64,000 bases of DNA, from contig CM057228.1 in NCBI GenBank assembly GCA_029891385.1, forward strand, positions 62,874,523 to 62,938,522, written 5' to 3'. The DNA is from Erythroxylum novogranatense (taxonomy: Eukaryota; Streptophyta; Magnoliopsida; Malpighiales; Erythroxylaceae). Position 1 is the stretch's first letter. Every line of letters begins with the position of its first letter. A program made the position numbers and the translations under genes. The notes below the pieces were generated by a model, which was given only the letters and a program-made list of their open reading frames with translations, ran no database searches and was not told the origin of the DNA. Below are positions 1 through 12,265 of this stretch, piece after piece.

Positions 1-1264
1 CAGCATTTTAAGGTGTTTTGTTTTCTTTTGTTACAACATTTGAAATAGCATTTGCATCCTAGCTCTCTGTAGTTCGACCCTAGCTCACCATTTACTACAT
101 AGTTTGGTAGTTAGGAATTTATTATTTGGTAGTTAGTGACAGGTTAGCACTAGGAGTCACAGTCCAATGGAACAACTCTATTACCAATCATGGTAGGGAA
201 AAAAATAACTAATCATAACCAAATCATATCCTAATGCTTGAGGAAGAGTTTTCTTTCATTTCTTGCACTAAAATCTTTCGTCATTCTTCAAATATCTAAT
301 TGGATATTAAAAGACAAGTGATCCAAGGCTCATTTGTCGAGTCAAACACTAAAGAGTCAAGATTGTTGACAAAAATATGAATTCTTTTTGTGGAAAAGTT
401 TTCTCTTAAAACAATAACCAAGGGCTATACCAAAATCAATACGTTACTATTATATTTGTTAATACAATACCCTCTATAAACATTAATTAGGAGGCTAATA
501 GGTATTAAATAAAACTAAAAAACCCACAGACACCAACAAGTGTTAGAAACAACCCCAACCATATGTAATACATGCGTAGAATATCTACACCAAATTCACT
601 CCACTAAGTTCCTTGTCCCTAATCTAACATCTCCACGCAATTATTACAAAAAACTAAGGGCTACTTATTTGATTATCGCAAGTGCCAAGCTATATGTAAC
701 CCATTTCTCTAGAGCTGACATATCTTGCATTTTCACTTAACCGTAAGTGTACTCCCTCCGTTCTCCTAAACTGAGTCACATAAACATCTCAGATTGAACA
801 AGAATGTCTGGATTAACAACTCATCTTGTCATTTTAAGGTCACATGCAATATGCTCGAACTAGATCAGAATCACTGCACTCAACCATTTCATCCATCCTT
901 GTTGGAAACCCTAATAAGAAGCAAGTGCAGATGAAACCTATACAACATAACCCCTATTTTCTAGGAACATCGTACCCATCTCAGCCGTAATTAAGGCCAT
1001 AGCAAGAGACAAAAGCATCAACCATGGATGTGTATGGCATATACAATAAGTCAAAAAATAAATTCAAAGAAAAATATACTTAATCAGATGCAGGCATCTA
1101 TAAAAAAACTCACAAAACCTATGTAAAACATGTTGACATAACTTTTGAAGAATAAGTAAAAATAAAATGGAAGAACATCACAAAAAAAGAGGAGAAGTAA
1201 GATATGCAAAGAGTGAGCTAAAACGAAAGAGTTGAAAAGGGAAGAAGAAGAAGATATAAGGATT
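1..1264. other. AT-rich intergenic DNA, no gene seen
   Basis: No reading frame here has a recognisable domain, and no paired splice sites join into a longer protein. The short frame at 540-740 resembles nothing known to me. I see no repeats beyond short A/T runs. Confidence 0.6.
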
Positions 1265-1291
1265 CAGTCGCAGTCGCAGTCGCAGTCGCAG
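1265..1291. repeat. (CAGTCG)n microsatellite
   Basis: Four full CAGTCG hexamers plus a partial one stand in tandem. The flanking purine-rich DNA does not code for anything recognisable. Confidence 0.9.
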
Positions 1292-1722
1292 AGTAAAAAG
1301 TAAAGAGTAAGGGTTAATTTATGAAGTTTAGGTACATAGGTTGATTGATCCAACTGATTTATATAAGTTGACTAGTTCTCTAATAAAGCGGTCAGTTTTT
1401 ATATATACATATTTTTAAATAAAATCGAACCAAATAACTAGCCGGCTCACACTATTGTTAATCAAACCAATCAGTTTAGTTCGATTTTTAAAACCTTGGG
1501 TGAAAAGATTAAACGACATTGATGAAAAACATGAATTATTTAGGTTTATTCCATATTTAGACTATGGGTTAATGTTTGGAATCAATTTGGGCCCATTCTA
1601 ATGTGACAACAAAGACAAACTATGGGCAAAGTTCCTTTTTAGTGTCTTAAGTTGTAATACAATAAAAGATAAATCATTGGACATTCTTTTTTTTTAAATC
1701 AGGCTTGTAAAGACAAGTGGCT

Positions 1723-1740
1723 ACACACACACACACACAC
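1723..1740. repeat. (AC)9 microsatellite
   Basis: Nine perfect AC dinucleotides, directly upstream of the palindrome array. Confidence 0.9.
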
Positions 1741-1773
1741 ATATTATATGGTAGATTGAATGATAAAATTTAT

Positions 1774-2079
1774 TTAGAAATAAGTTTCTAAATTTACATA
1801 TTAAAATTATGAATGAATTAACAATATTGAGAAATAAGTTTCTAATTAATTTAAACTATTAAGTTCATTAGTTGAATAATAATTAGAAATGATTTTCTAA
1901 TTGAATTAAAATTTGCAATTCAATTTGATTCATTCAAACTATATATATAATTAGAAATAAATTTTAATTAAATTTAATAAATATTATTAGTTTAATAATA
2001 ATTAGAAACAAGTTTCTAATTTAAGTTAATTCATAATTTAAATTGATTTGTTCCTGATAAATTAGAAAAGATTTTCCAA
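1774..2079. repeat. Array of six TTAGAAAnnnnTTTCTAA-type palindromes
   Basis: An imperfect 18-bp palindrome of the form TTAGAAA-N4-TTTCTAA occurs at about 1774, 1828, 1883, 1951, 2002 and 2062. Start-to-start spacing is 51-68 bp, so the array is quasi-periodic. DNA between the units is A/T-rich and only loosely alike, so the palindrome itself is the conserved part. It may be part of a retrotransposon LTR or a degenerate tandem repeat; I did not find a partner LTR. Confidence 0.6.
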
Positions 2080-2779
2080 TTTAATATTTAGTTTAATAAT
2101 TTTGATTTTGATGAAATTAAAATTATGATAATTTCATTATGAGCACGATTTTATTGCTTTGCTAGTCAAATAATTTATTTTATGATTTTTATGTTTTATA
2201 AGCGATTTCTAATTTCTAAAAACGTGTTTTCAGTAAAATGTTAATTATGTAAGGTCATCTAAAGTTCTACGAACTGTGGCATATATAAGACAAGTTGTTA
2301 TCATATCAGTGTAGTTTCTCCGTATGTGATATCTGCTGAGAAAATATCTAAATGTTATTACTATTAATAACTTAATGTAAGAGCTATATTTTGGACGTTG
2401 TTTAGCTTTCATAGAGACTGAAGTAAACTACACAGTTATGATCTTAACATTGCCATAACTAAAAAGTGAACTATTAACCATGCTCTAGAAATTAGATTGG
2501 CCTAATCTAAAAACATATAAAATGGTTGTGATAATGTTTATGAAAGATGTTTGAGGAAGAGAATTGATAAGGACTTTGTATCTAATCAATCTTCTGATCA
2601 AAATAGGTAGAACAATTGCATATTGTGCTTCAAGGGCTTTATCATATGAATTATTGACTATATTTTGTGTGGGGTTCATTATTATGTATTGGTCTAATTT
2701 TTACTAAACTATATGAATTATGTTTGTTTATGTATATTAAATTTGATATTGTTTAATTTATCGAACATGTGTTATCTAA
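2080..2779. other. Non-coding AT-rich stretch, possible LTR-like DNA
   Basis: No gene is supported. A TATA-like motif (catatataag, about 2280) follows the palindrome array, and the 64-codon minus-strand frame at 2485-2679 resembles no known protein. The stretch could be a solo or partial LTR, but without a second copy this is a guess. Confidence 0.35.
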
Positions 2780-3150
2780 AGGAATTAAATCATAGTATTT
2801 TTACCAAAATTCAATTTAAACCTAAACGTTTGACACATTAAAAAACCTTAAAATGTTCAAATTAAATCCCAACTTAACTTCTTTGTCGGTCTTTTGCTAC
2901 AATATATATATATATATATATATATTTGACATTTTGTATGCACCTTTCTAGATATGTATGTTACATGGAAAGTGGGGCTAAATAAATAAAATTAAATTTT
3001 CTTATGTTTTCCTCTCTATTCTCTCTTCTTTAGTGTTAAGGACAAAAGAAGAATTAAGAAAGAGAATACATGAGATATATAATTAGGTTTCCCATCTTTT
3101 TTTATTTTTTCCTTTTAAAACATGTTTTAATTATATATTAAGTTTTTATT
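2780..3150 (+). repeat. Left inverted-repeat arm
   Basis: Pairs with the reverse complement of 4322-4762. An (AT)n run at 2903-2926 interrupts this arm and is absent from the other, which has unrelated A/T-rich DNA at that place. Confidence 0.6.
2903..2926. repeat. (AT)n microsatellite
   Basis: About twelve AT dinucleotides inside the left inverted-repeat arm. Confidence 0.9.
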
Positions 3151-4321
3151 CTTATCCAACTTGGGTTCCCACTCGTACATGCTTCTTATCGTGACACTTG
3201 CTGTGTCAAGACAAGGCCTAACAAAAAAATATTACTAGAGGTAGATATCATTTGTGTTATTTTTTATACTTGTCAGTAAACCAGTATGAACTTTTGCTCT
3301 TCATATAGTCCTACATAACTAAAGTGATAAAGGAAAGTAGGTAAAGACCAAATAACACTAATGCCTTTTTTGTGCATAAAGACAATGGTTACATGAGCAT
3401 AATAGTTACATTGAAGTTCCATCTGAGACTTCTAGGTAGTTAACTCTGATGAGTAGAATGTAGAGACATAACCTAGATTAACTTAACTAGTAGACAAATT
3501 AGTCAAAATAATTGAGAAGTAAAATAGTTCTTTTGTGAAAAAGAGAAGCTTCCATGTGAGATTTATATGTTCCTAACCATCATGATATATGGAAATGATT
3601 TATGTTAGATAAATAGTTAAAATCACTTGTCTTTTTATCTATGCTCTGATTTTTTTTTTTTTACATTTCTAAAGGTTTGGCGTAACTTGTGGAGTGAAGT
3701 TCAATACAATTTATAATATACTAATGGGGGTTAATGAACATATCAATAACAACTAGACTCTTTTTTCTTGGTACTGAATACTCTTGTATTTTTAAACAAA
3801 CGAAGCTTATCCACTAACCTTGTTGTATGTACAGATGTTCTCACTATAGCACCCAAAAAAGCACTAGCTTCTTTAGTTAGTTTTTATGAGCATGAAGCTT
3901 GAGTAAGGCTCCAACACTCTGCCACCTTCTCTTAGAGGTGAATCATATTGGGACATAAGCTGCTACAGGACTTGTATATGTTTATGATTAGTCAACCTTA
4001 GATCAGTTGCTATTGTTGCACCATTATATTGTACTTTTCTTTATAATTTAAGACAACTGCATAAAACAAAGATAGTTTTGTCAGTGTTTTATATAAAATT
4101 TCTACATCAAATATACAATTTTTTTTACTAAGAATAATTATAACATTTTTGCTTAGTGGATAAGGGTGACAATCTATCCTTTGTCTACCTCAGATCATGA
4201 TGGCTTTAACTAGAGATAGCCAAATGACCGATGAGCTTGCTTATGGTAAGTGCCTAAGTGTTGGTGATATTACACTTCGTAATTGTCATCATGAAATAAA
4301 AGGAGGTAACGACTAGATTCA

Positions 4322-4762
4322 TAGTTCAATAAAAACAAAATGTTAATAAATAATTAAAACATTTTTAAAGAAAAATAAAATGGAAAAAACTAATTATATA
4401 TTTCACATAATTACCTCTTTTTAATTCTTCTTTTGTCCTTGATAGTCAAGAAGATAAAGACAGAAGAAATGGCAAGCAAGAAGTTGAAGAAAGAGAAAGA
4501 GAGAGAGAGGGGAAGAGGGGGGAGTGAGAGAGCATAAATTTCATTTTTTATTTTTTGGACCACACTTGCCATATAGGATATATATCTAGCAAGGGGCCCA
4601 CATCAAAATGTTAAATATATTTTATGTAATATAAACTAACAAAAAAATAAAGTTAAGGTTTGAATTAAACGTTTGTAAAATGTCAAAGTTCTTTTTGAAT
4701 GTGACAAATGATTTAGGTTTAATTTGAATTATGATGATTTACATTAAGGTTTAATTTGACCT
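4322..4762 (-). repeat. Right inverted-repeat arm
   Basis: Reverse complement of the left arm. It carries a GA-rich run (about 4495-4520) matching the CT-rich run of the left arm (about 3010-3030). Confidence 0.6.
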
Positions 4763-5438
4763 TGTTGCCAACATATATTATATAAATTTTTTGCTTCACA
4801 ATTCTTCCTGAATACATTAATTGGTGTTCAATTGTCATGTGAAAGATGATTGAGAAATATGTACTATTTCAATTTCATGACAATTATTCACTACATATAT
4901 ATATAGATATGACATGACATTAAAGTGCACATATACTATTTTCTTTCTTTTTGTAGAAACTTTGTTTTTCAATAATGGCTAATGCATGAAAAGAACTATT
5001 ATTGAACTCAAAAGGGTGATAAATTAAATGATAACAATTACAAAATCTAGAATATGAAAATTCATTTTGTATTAGAGGAACAAGAGACTCTCAAGAAACA
5101 TAATTATATATTTTATTTAGGAAGGCAATATGGCCTAAACTAAAATGGATTATAATGCTTATGAAATATAGAGGAAAAAGAACTCATTAGCTCACATTAC
5201 ATTACTAAGTAGCTTGGATAATGATATCATGTGTGAGTTTTGAAAATACAGAATTGTTAAGAGATGTGGTTTGCTTTAATTGAATGTTTTGTAGGTACCT
5301 CGATAACCAAAGTGAGGTCACTCACTATCAAGTTCTATTTATATAGAAAACGATTAGATCATACAATGCAAAAGCATGTAAGACACAGGTTAAATATGAT
5401 AAGTGAGTTGTGTGATGTTTGATTAACCTAAAGTGTAT
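4763..5438. other. AT-rich DNA, nothing recognised
   Basis: No gene, repeat unit or regulatory site can be supported. A short (AT)n run lies near 4894-4908. Confidence 0.5.
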
Positions 5439-5439
5439 T

Positions 5440-6680
5440 AGTTAATATTTAATATCACAAGTGCATGGTGTAACTGTAGCTAGTACCTACAAATATAGGT
5501 GGATCCCACGAGGACGGTAAATACTAGTAATTACGATTGTCCTATTATCTAGCCTACGAATTGATAATGGTTTTTAACTTGGGAAATTAAAATTAAGTAA
5601 ATAAACTAAACAAGCAATGTGATTAAAGCAAGGGATTGGTGATAATTATTGATATCAGATGATTAGTACCCAGGCTTTAAATCCCCCTAAACCTTAACCG
5701 ATTGATTCCTTATCATGCAAATATGTTATTTGATTTATTAGACTGTGGAGATTCCTAAGATATGCTAATAGCTGGCCTTGAGTCTACTAACAACAAATAC
5801 TAAAGTCTCTAACTGAACTACTCATGTTAAAACTTATAGGATTGTGTTACTGTATTCTGAATCTCTCTATTAGGTTTGTCCCTAATATAGAAATTTATGT
5901 CGTCCTATCTTTAGGATTATAATCAATTCTTTCGAATTATCGTAGATCTATTCAACCTAGGATTTCTCAATCATTATGTATGTTATCATATTAAAGTCCA
6001 AAAATCGTATTAATAGACAATAAATAGAATGAATAATTGAATATAAATAATCAACAATCATAATTGCATTCATAAAAGAATCAAAACATGTCAAAGTGTT
6101 TAATTACATCTAACCTAGTACTAATAGAAAAATTAGTTATATATTGGTGAACTTGAAATCATATCCATATATACAGAAAGCATAATATAAAAAATCAGAA
6201 TCATAATTCTAGATCTCTTTAATTGTTCTCTATCGTTTATCGTACGTCCGATGTTACGTTTTAATGGATCTCTCAATAAAAATCTGGCATATTCTACTCC
6301 ATAAACTCCAAATCACCTCTGGAATCACCTTTGAATGTCTTAGGATGATGCCAGTCGCTCTCTCCTTCCAATTGTCTTTGAAATGTCCAAATGTTAATGA
6401 AACCTAGGTTTTTGGGTTATGCATGTTCATGTATTTAGTCGTGCATATGAACGTGCATAATTAGATTCTGCCGAATATCGCAAAAGTGCACGACTGTGCA
6501 TTTCTTCCAGATTGTTATTTTTCTTATTTCAGCTAGGTTTTCATTCGATTTTTTGTCCTTTAAGTCCATGAAAGAAATTATAACCTAGAAACGCACTTGA
6601 AACGTATTAAGTACCAAATATACAACAAAATTATAAAATATCAAGCAATAATACATTAAATACAACCATCTATCAATGTT
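5440..6680 (+). repeat. Dispersed repeat family, copy 1
   Basis: It starts near cacaagtgcatggtgtaact and contains ggtggatcccacgagga and ctagcctacgaattgat. These blocks recur at 46141-46345 (reverse complement). Downstream blocks (ccttatcatgc, the isoleucine-poor A/T stretch, a cluster of GTGCA/TGCAC motifs at about 6440-6510) recur in order at 41395-41640 and 43836-44760. Three copies make this a genuine repeat family of at least 1.2 kb. No protein is encoded. Its class is unknown to me; it may be an LTR, an untranslated part of an LTR retrotransposon, or a non-autonomous element. It abuts the copia gag remnant. Confidence 0.6.
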
Positions 6681-6724
6681 GGTTATGAATTAATAAATGA
6701 GCAGTAAGTGCAAGTCGTGGTCCA

Positions 6725-7170
6725 TTTCTTACCTCAAAGTTGGGAGTATATGAAGATGCATCTAACTCACAACGAGAGCATCAAGACAATGAAGGATGCT
6801 GTGAGACATATTATACCAGAAGAATAAGATCTTGAAGCTAAAAAAATATCCTTTGAGGTATATACAATTGGTTCTTGCTAACATGGAACTATGAACTAAA
6901 AGTGTAAGCATAAATGTCATGGTAGGCTTAAATGGAAAAGGGTAACAGAAATACCCACTGCACTCAAGATTTTAAGAAGGAAAAGTGGAACCAATATGAA
7001 GAATAAAAATGTCCTTTCAAAAAGTAGAACATGAAAATAGTTAAGTGCTTTAATAATGTCAATAAGGATCACTTTGATCTCAATTATAGTGAGCTAAAAA
7101 GGGTACAATATTATTATGAATACATTTATTCAGTGAATATCTTTTGTTCTATTTTCTAACTAAATCATAT
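6725..7170 (+). pseudogene. Ty1/copia gag remnant
   Basis: The plus-strand translation at about 6750-6830 reads MHLTHNESIKTM, then AVRHIIPEE, stop, then DLEAKK. This fits the C-terminal part of plant copia Gag (UBN2-type), where a helix ending in EE(D/E)xL precedes the zinc knuckle. The frame is broken by stops and frameshifts, and I could not place a CCHC knuckle. It continues into the pol remnant in the same orientation. Confidence 0.5.
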
Positions 7171-8170
7171 CCTTTGTGGATTACAAACTTAGGAGCAGCC
7201 AACCATGTAGTAAAGGATAAATATGCCTTTAGGAATTTTTTTTAAAAAATCCTATATGGAACATGTTGGATTTATGTAGGAGATAATTCAATGGTTGTTG
7301 TAGAAGGGATTGGAACCTATAAATTAGAAATGTGTGGTAGTTGATCCCTAATCCCATAAAGTGTTGTATGCTCCAAAGATTCGATGGAATCTTATCTCTG
7401 TGTTGATTTTAATTAGTTTTAGTTTCAATATAAATTTTCACAGTGGTGGTATAGATTTATATCTTGGACACATTTATTATGGTCATGGATTTTTGGAGTT
7501 ATCATTCTAATTGTTGTCTATTTAAATAATAACATAATTTATTCCTTTTTGACATCATGTAGTAATTCTAACAACGTTTCAATTTTATGCTATACTAGAC
7601 TATGCCATATTGATCAAAATCAAATAAGTTAATTTCCTAAAGAAGACCTCTTATGTGATTAAAATCAAGCAGATTTACCTATTTGTGAACATTATCTACC
7701 TGGTAAAATGATAAGAAAGTGAATTGGAAAAGGAACATAAGTTTCTTATCCATTATAATTGATTCATTCTAACATTTGTGGTCCAATAAATGTAAGGACA
7801 AGACATGAGCTGTATATTTCATCACTTCTATAGATGACTATATTCTATATGGTCCCGTCTATTCCATTTCTTACAAATCAAAAGAATTAACTTGTTTTAT
7901 AAATTATATAAATTTGATAAATAATCAATTCAATAAGAAAATAGAAGCATTAAGTATTGCTCAAGGGAAAAAAAATATTTGTCTAATAAGCTCAAGATAT
8001 TGTGTAAAGAGAGGAATAGAAAGACGATTGGCTATTCCTTAAATCCCATAATAAAATGATGCTGCAGAAAGACATACTCAAATGCTACTAAAAATGATTG
8101 GGTTTATGATGGAACAAGTGAATTTATCAATCACCCATTAGAGTGATGCATTGTTTTCAGCCACTTATAT
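7171..8170 (+). pseudogene. Ty1/copia GAG-pre-integrase and integrase remnant
   Basis: At about 7175 the frame reads WITNLGAANHVVKDK, the conserved start of the protease-to-GAG-pre-integrase segment. It is followed by SHKVLYAP-like and RWNLISV text. From about 7745 the text fits the integrase core (H-S-N-I-C-G-P near 7765, where active elements have a D-x-C-G-P). Later, about 8040-8070, IPQIPYNK fits the PQQNG motif region. There are many stops and frameshifts, so this is a dead element. Confidence 0.7.
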
Positions 8171-8779
8171 ATTTAATTAAGTGCCCATAAAATCATTTAC
8201 GAACATTCTATTCAAGTTATTGATAGGAAGAAAACTTGACATGGAACATCTAAAACTATAGGGGTATGCTGCCTATGTTCATAATCTCTATCACAAATAT
8301 TGGGAACTACACCTAAGAGCAAAGAAAAGTATCTTTATTAGATATTTTGAGCACTCAAAATGATATGTATTCATAAGTGAACAATGTAATAAAGGTGTAA
8401 CTGAATTTGAATCACAAAATGTCACATTTTAAAAAATAACTTTCCAAAGTAGGTGAAATATTAAAATACCTATTTCGATATAAGTCTCTTGATCATAATG
8501 ATTCCATTATAGGGAAAATTGAAGAGGGATTTTATCTAATTAGGAGCAATCTAGTTATTGAATAATTATCTCAAAGTCAATTAAGGTTATAGCCCCTTAA
8601 AAGTTAACCTACTATGTCTAATCTGAGTGGGGAAAACCAAGATGATCTTAAATTTATGTCTCATAAACCATATTTGTGTTGAAGGGACTGTGGCCTAATT
8701 CCATAATATGATGAGCCAAGGAATGTATATAAGGCTTTTAATGGTCCTGCCAAAAAAGAGTGGATGAAAGTAATGAAAG

Positions 8780-10270
8780 AAGAAATGACTTCTTTAAGGT
8801 CAAATTAAGTATGAGACTTGACTAATCTCTTTATTGGGCATAAAGCTACTAGGAAAAAATTGGTTCTCAAATAAAATGGAACATTGATGATATTATCAAA
8901 GGGTATAAAGCAGGTCTTATGGGAAAAGGATATATACAATTGGAGGAAATCAATTATGATGAGACATTTTAATCTGTTATAAGGTTTGCATTAATTCATC
9001 TAATTTGGCTATAATAGCTAGTTTGGATCTTGAATTACATCATATGGACATAAAGACGCTTTTAAATAGAGAATAACAAGAAGGAATTTATATTGAACAA
9101 CTTATAGGTTTTATTGAGACAATCCAATAATATAAAGTGTATCATTTATTAAAATCAATTTATGGATTAAAGTAGTCCTCAAAACATTGATACATTCATT
9201 TTCATAATACAATAATTCATATGATTTTGATATGCTAGATGAATACAACTGGATATATATTAAGAAATCTAAAGATTAAATTTGCTATTTTATCTTTATA
9301 TATTGATGATATTTTGATTGCTTTAATTATTGTGAGTTTGTCAAGCAAATTAAAGTTCGGTTTTCATCTGAATTTAAGATGAAAGACATTGGTAAAGCCT
9401 CATATTTTCTTAGGGTTTAGATTTCTAGAGATCATTCAAAGAAATTATTTTGCTTTCTCAAGTGACTTATGTTAAAAAGATTTTAGAATGTTTATATATA
9501 CAAGATTCCAAACCAATTGATAATCTTATTACTAAAGATGAAAGTCTTAGCAAGAAGTTTTTTTTTAATCTACACCATAATAAAAGAAACAACTAAAGAA
9601 TGTTCCTATTCCAATGCAATTGGAAGTATCATATATGCCTTGATTTATACAAAGTTAGATATTTGTTACACTTTTAGAATGTTGAGCATATATTATTCTA
9701 ATCTAATACAAGCATATTTGAAAAGAAATAAAGGGAATATTGAGATATCTAAAAGTTACTATTGATTATGCATTGTGTTATTAAGGCAACGACCTACATA
9801 TATAAGGCTATGTAGATGCAGATTAGAGAGGAGATTTAGATGAGAGAAAATCTATTTATGAATTTGTTTTCTTATTCAATAATGTTTCTATATTAAGGAA
9901 AACTTAGAAATAGAAATATGTTACCTTATCCATATTGGAAGCAAAATTTATAGCATTTTCAGTTAGTAGTATAAGAAGCAAAAAAACGTACTTCTCTATC
10001 AAAAAAGTGTATTCGAAAAAATATTTGGAAACGAAAAGGATATTGGTCAGTGTTGAAAGCTTATTCGTTAGCGAAATTTGTAGCTTAGACAATTATTGGT
10101 TAGTTTAGGAGTCACTCAAAGTAAGACTGATTTAGTAACAATCAATTATAATAGTCAAGCAACAATTACTTATATTGAAGACCCTAAATTTCATTATAAT
10201 ACAAAGCATATAAATACCTTGTATTTCATTATAATACAAGCACATAAATACATGTTTATTACTTAATTGA
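8780..10270 (+). pseudogene. Ty1/copia reverse transcriptase-RNase H remnant
   Basis: In order, the frame fragments show GYIQLEEINYDETF (RT start), ASLDLELHHMDIKT (catalytic aspartate motif), IYGLK, and LYIDDILIAL at about 9295-9320, the copia YVDD box. RNase H text follows: GSIIYALIYTKLDICY at about 9630, then GYVDAD-RGDLDERKS at about 9810, and finally NTKHINT near 10200, the usual copia C-terminal KHI motif. Stops and frameshifts lie throughout. No LTR pair was recognised. Confidence 0.75.
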
Positions 10271-11084
10271 TAGGGTGTTTGGGGGAATTAATTATAACAA
10301 GAAGAATTTACGGACAATTAGGTTTTGGTTTGAGGAATCTTCTCTTCCAAGAATTCAAAATTTCGGTAGGCAGTATTTCAACACCTAGTTTTGGTTTGAT
10401 AACTAATGTAATCTAATTCCTTATTCATATGAAAACTGGCTAGATCTCACTGAAACTTAGGATTCCAGACAGTGTCAAAATTAAAAAGACTATTGATGGG
10501 CGATAATAAGGTTATAACAGAAGTGGATTATCTTAGCATAAAGCAAGATTACCTAACTACAAACCTAATTCTTTATCTTCTAACTCCATAAATTGAGAAT
10601 AAATAATTCTAATTAATTTACTAACTAATTATATATGGAGATATTTAGAAGCTTAAACCTTAAGATTAACTAATTTGTTTTGTTCATGGTTTAAGCATAT
10701 CATTCCTAAGGTCCCCTTCATCTCGCAGTTAGTATTCAAATAAGGATTGAGAACCAAAGTTTCAAAGGATGTTCAAACCTCGCATGTTAGCTTCTTAAAT
10801 CCATTAATAATAGGTTTTTTTAGTGCCAACTCTCACAAAGTTTGTTATTCTTAATCTTTCAATTGTTTGGTTGCATCTATTTTGAAAAAGGTTCGCCAAA
10901 AGTAATGTACTAAGCAAGGAATCAATTGAAGCTAACGGGAGGCGACTTTGATTTACTCAAAACTATTTTGAGTTGCAATATAAATGCAATACAGTGAAAA
11001 TAATTAAAAATACTTACCAAAAAAATTACTAGATAATTTCACATTTAACTCCAACATTCTAAACTAAAAAAACAATATATTTTT
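10271..11084. other. Non-coding DNA between copia and LINE remnants
   Basis: No gene is supported. It could hold the 3' untranslated part or a decayed LTR of the copia element, but I did not find a matching 5' LTR. Confidence 0.4.
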
Positions 11085-12060
11085 TAAAGGATAGCAATAT
11101 ATTCATTGAACAAAATGAGTATACTCAAGTGTATAATAATGCTAAAAGCAATTACATTAAGAACTCAAGAGGAATAGCCAGATAGAAGAAACTACATGTA
11201 GTTGATCAGTCTAACTTTTATCTAGCTAGGTAATTCTCCATGTGGCTTTAATTTTAGAGCTGATTTTGTGCTTGTGATTGTAGAGGCTTAGGTGTAACTT
11301 GATTTTATCCTATATAATCTTGATTATCTCCTCTTCTTTATGGACTGAGTTTATGTGCACTTTATTATTTCTTTCATTCCATACACCAGTAACAAGATAA
11401 GATAGAGCTATACGTATTATCCATCTGTCTCCTTTAGATCTATTTGTAATGTTCTCACTCCAATTCATAATGTCAATCCATTTGGAAGGAGGGTTTACCA
11501 CTTTACATAAGCTCATTATGAATCTCCAGACTTTGTTTGAGTAGATACATTGAAGACGAATGTGTGTGTCTCGTTCTTTCTTATATATAGAGCACTCCAG
11601 TGTGGAAGGTACATTTATTTTACAGGTCTATTTAGAACGGGAAGCAGTCCACAAAGTGTGAGCAACTTTGGGATAATGATCTTCGCACCCAATCGTTTTG
11701 TGCTAACCAACACAAGGAAATGAATCTCTGTAGAGTGTTCTGCTGGAGTAATTAGTGCATTTTTCCTTATGGTTCCGGCCTCTATATAGCTTTGTCTTCA
11801 CGTTCCTTGATGCTCGGGTGGAAGAACTAGGGTACAAGTGGCAATAAATGTCAGCCATTGATGACATCTCTGCAATTTTTTCTTCCGGTCATCCATTTCT
11901 AAAGACCACCTCCACTTAATAATTGTCAATGAATGTGGTATGTAAAAGTCGATAAAATCCTTACATGACGTCCCAAATGAAAGAGACCATTCCATGGTAA
12001 TATTGTCATTTGGTTTTGGTTACGCCAAGCTAAAATAAGGATGTGTTGTATTGTACACCT
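11085..12060 (-). pseudogene. LINE (non-LTR retrotransposon) 3' remnant with zinc-finger region
   Basis: Reading the minus strand from 11995 downwards, WSLSFGTSCKDFIDFY and IIKWRWSL fit the linker after reverse transcriptase in plant LINEs. Further on (about 11610-11310) comes C-x12-E-R-D-T-H-I-R-L-Q-C with SNKVW, and later YLVTGVWNERNNKVH. This is the plant LINE zf-RVT pattern, ending in the usual W-x-E-R-N-N motif. The 3' end runs to a short T-run on the plus strand near 11078-11085, which would be the poly(A) tail. Reverse transcriptase proper is missing, as expected for 5' truncation. Confidence 0.7.
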
Positions 12061-12265
12061 GTACCACAGAGAGAGAAGAAAAGTCCAAAATGAGTTGTTA
12101 ATGCGGGGTTGAACTTGGACTCTGATATTTTGTTAACCAGTACCTTGGTTTTTAGCTAATTTGATGTTGGCTCCATTTTGCCTTACGTACATAACCTGTC
12201 TGTCTGTCTTCTTCTTTCCTACGCATCACCGAACTTGTAACAGATTATTTAAGTGGGAAAGGTCT

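Larger units (their letters stand above)
2780..4762. mobile_element. Non-autonomous DNA transposon with long terminal inverted repeats
   Basis: The left arm (about 2780-3150) and right arm (about 4322-4762) are diverged reverse complements of each other. Matching blocks include the run with caatttaaacctaaa, the block ctagatatgtat/ctagatatatat, a pyrimidine-rich stretch, aaggacaaaagaagaatta, and atatataattag. The 1.2-kb interior has no recognisable transposase. Arms of about 370-440 bp are typical of foldback or Mutator-like elements. I could not define exact ends or a target duplication, because the outer borders are diverged. Confidence 0.6.

Noticed and set aside
1774..2079. CRISPR-like array or heat-shock element cluster
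   Set aside because: The spacers are not unique protospacer-like segments, the genome is plant, and the GAA/TTC spacing does not fit nGAAnnTTCn.
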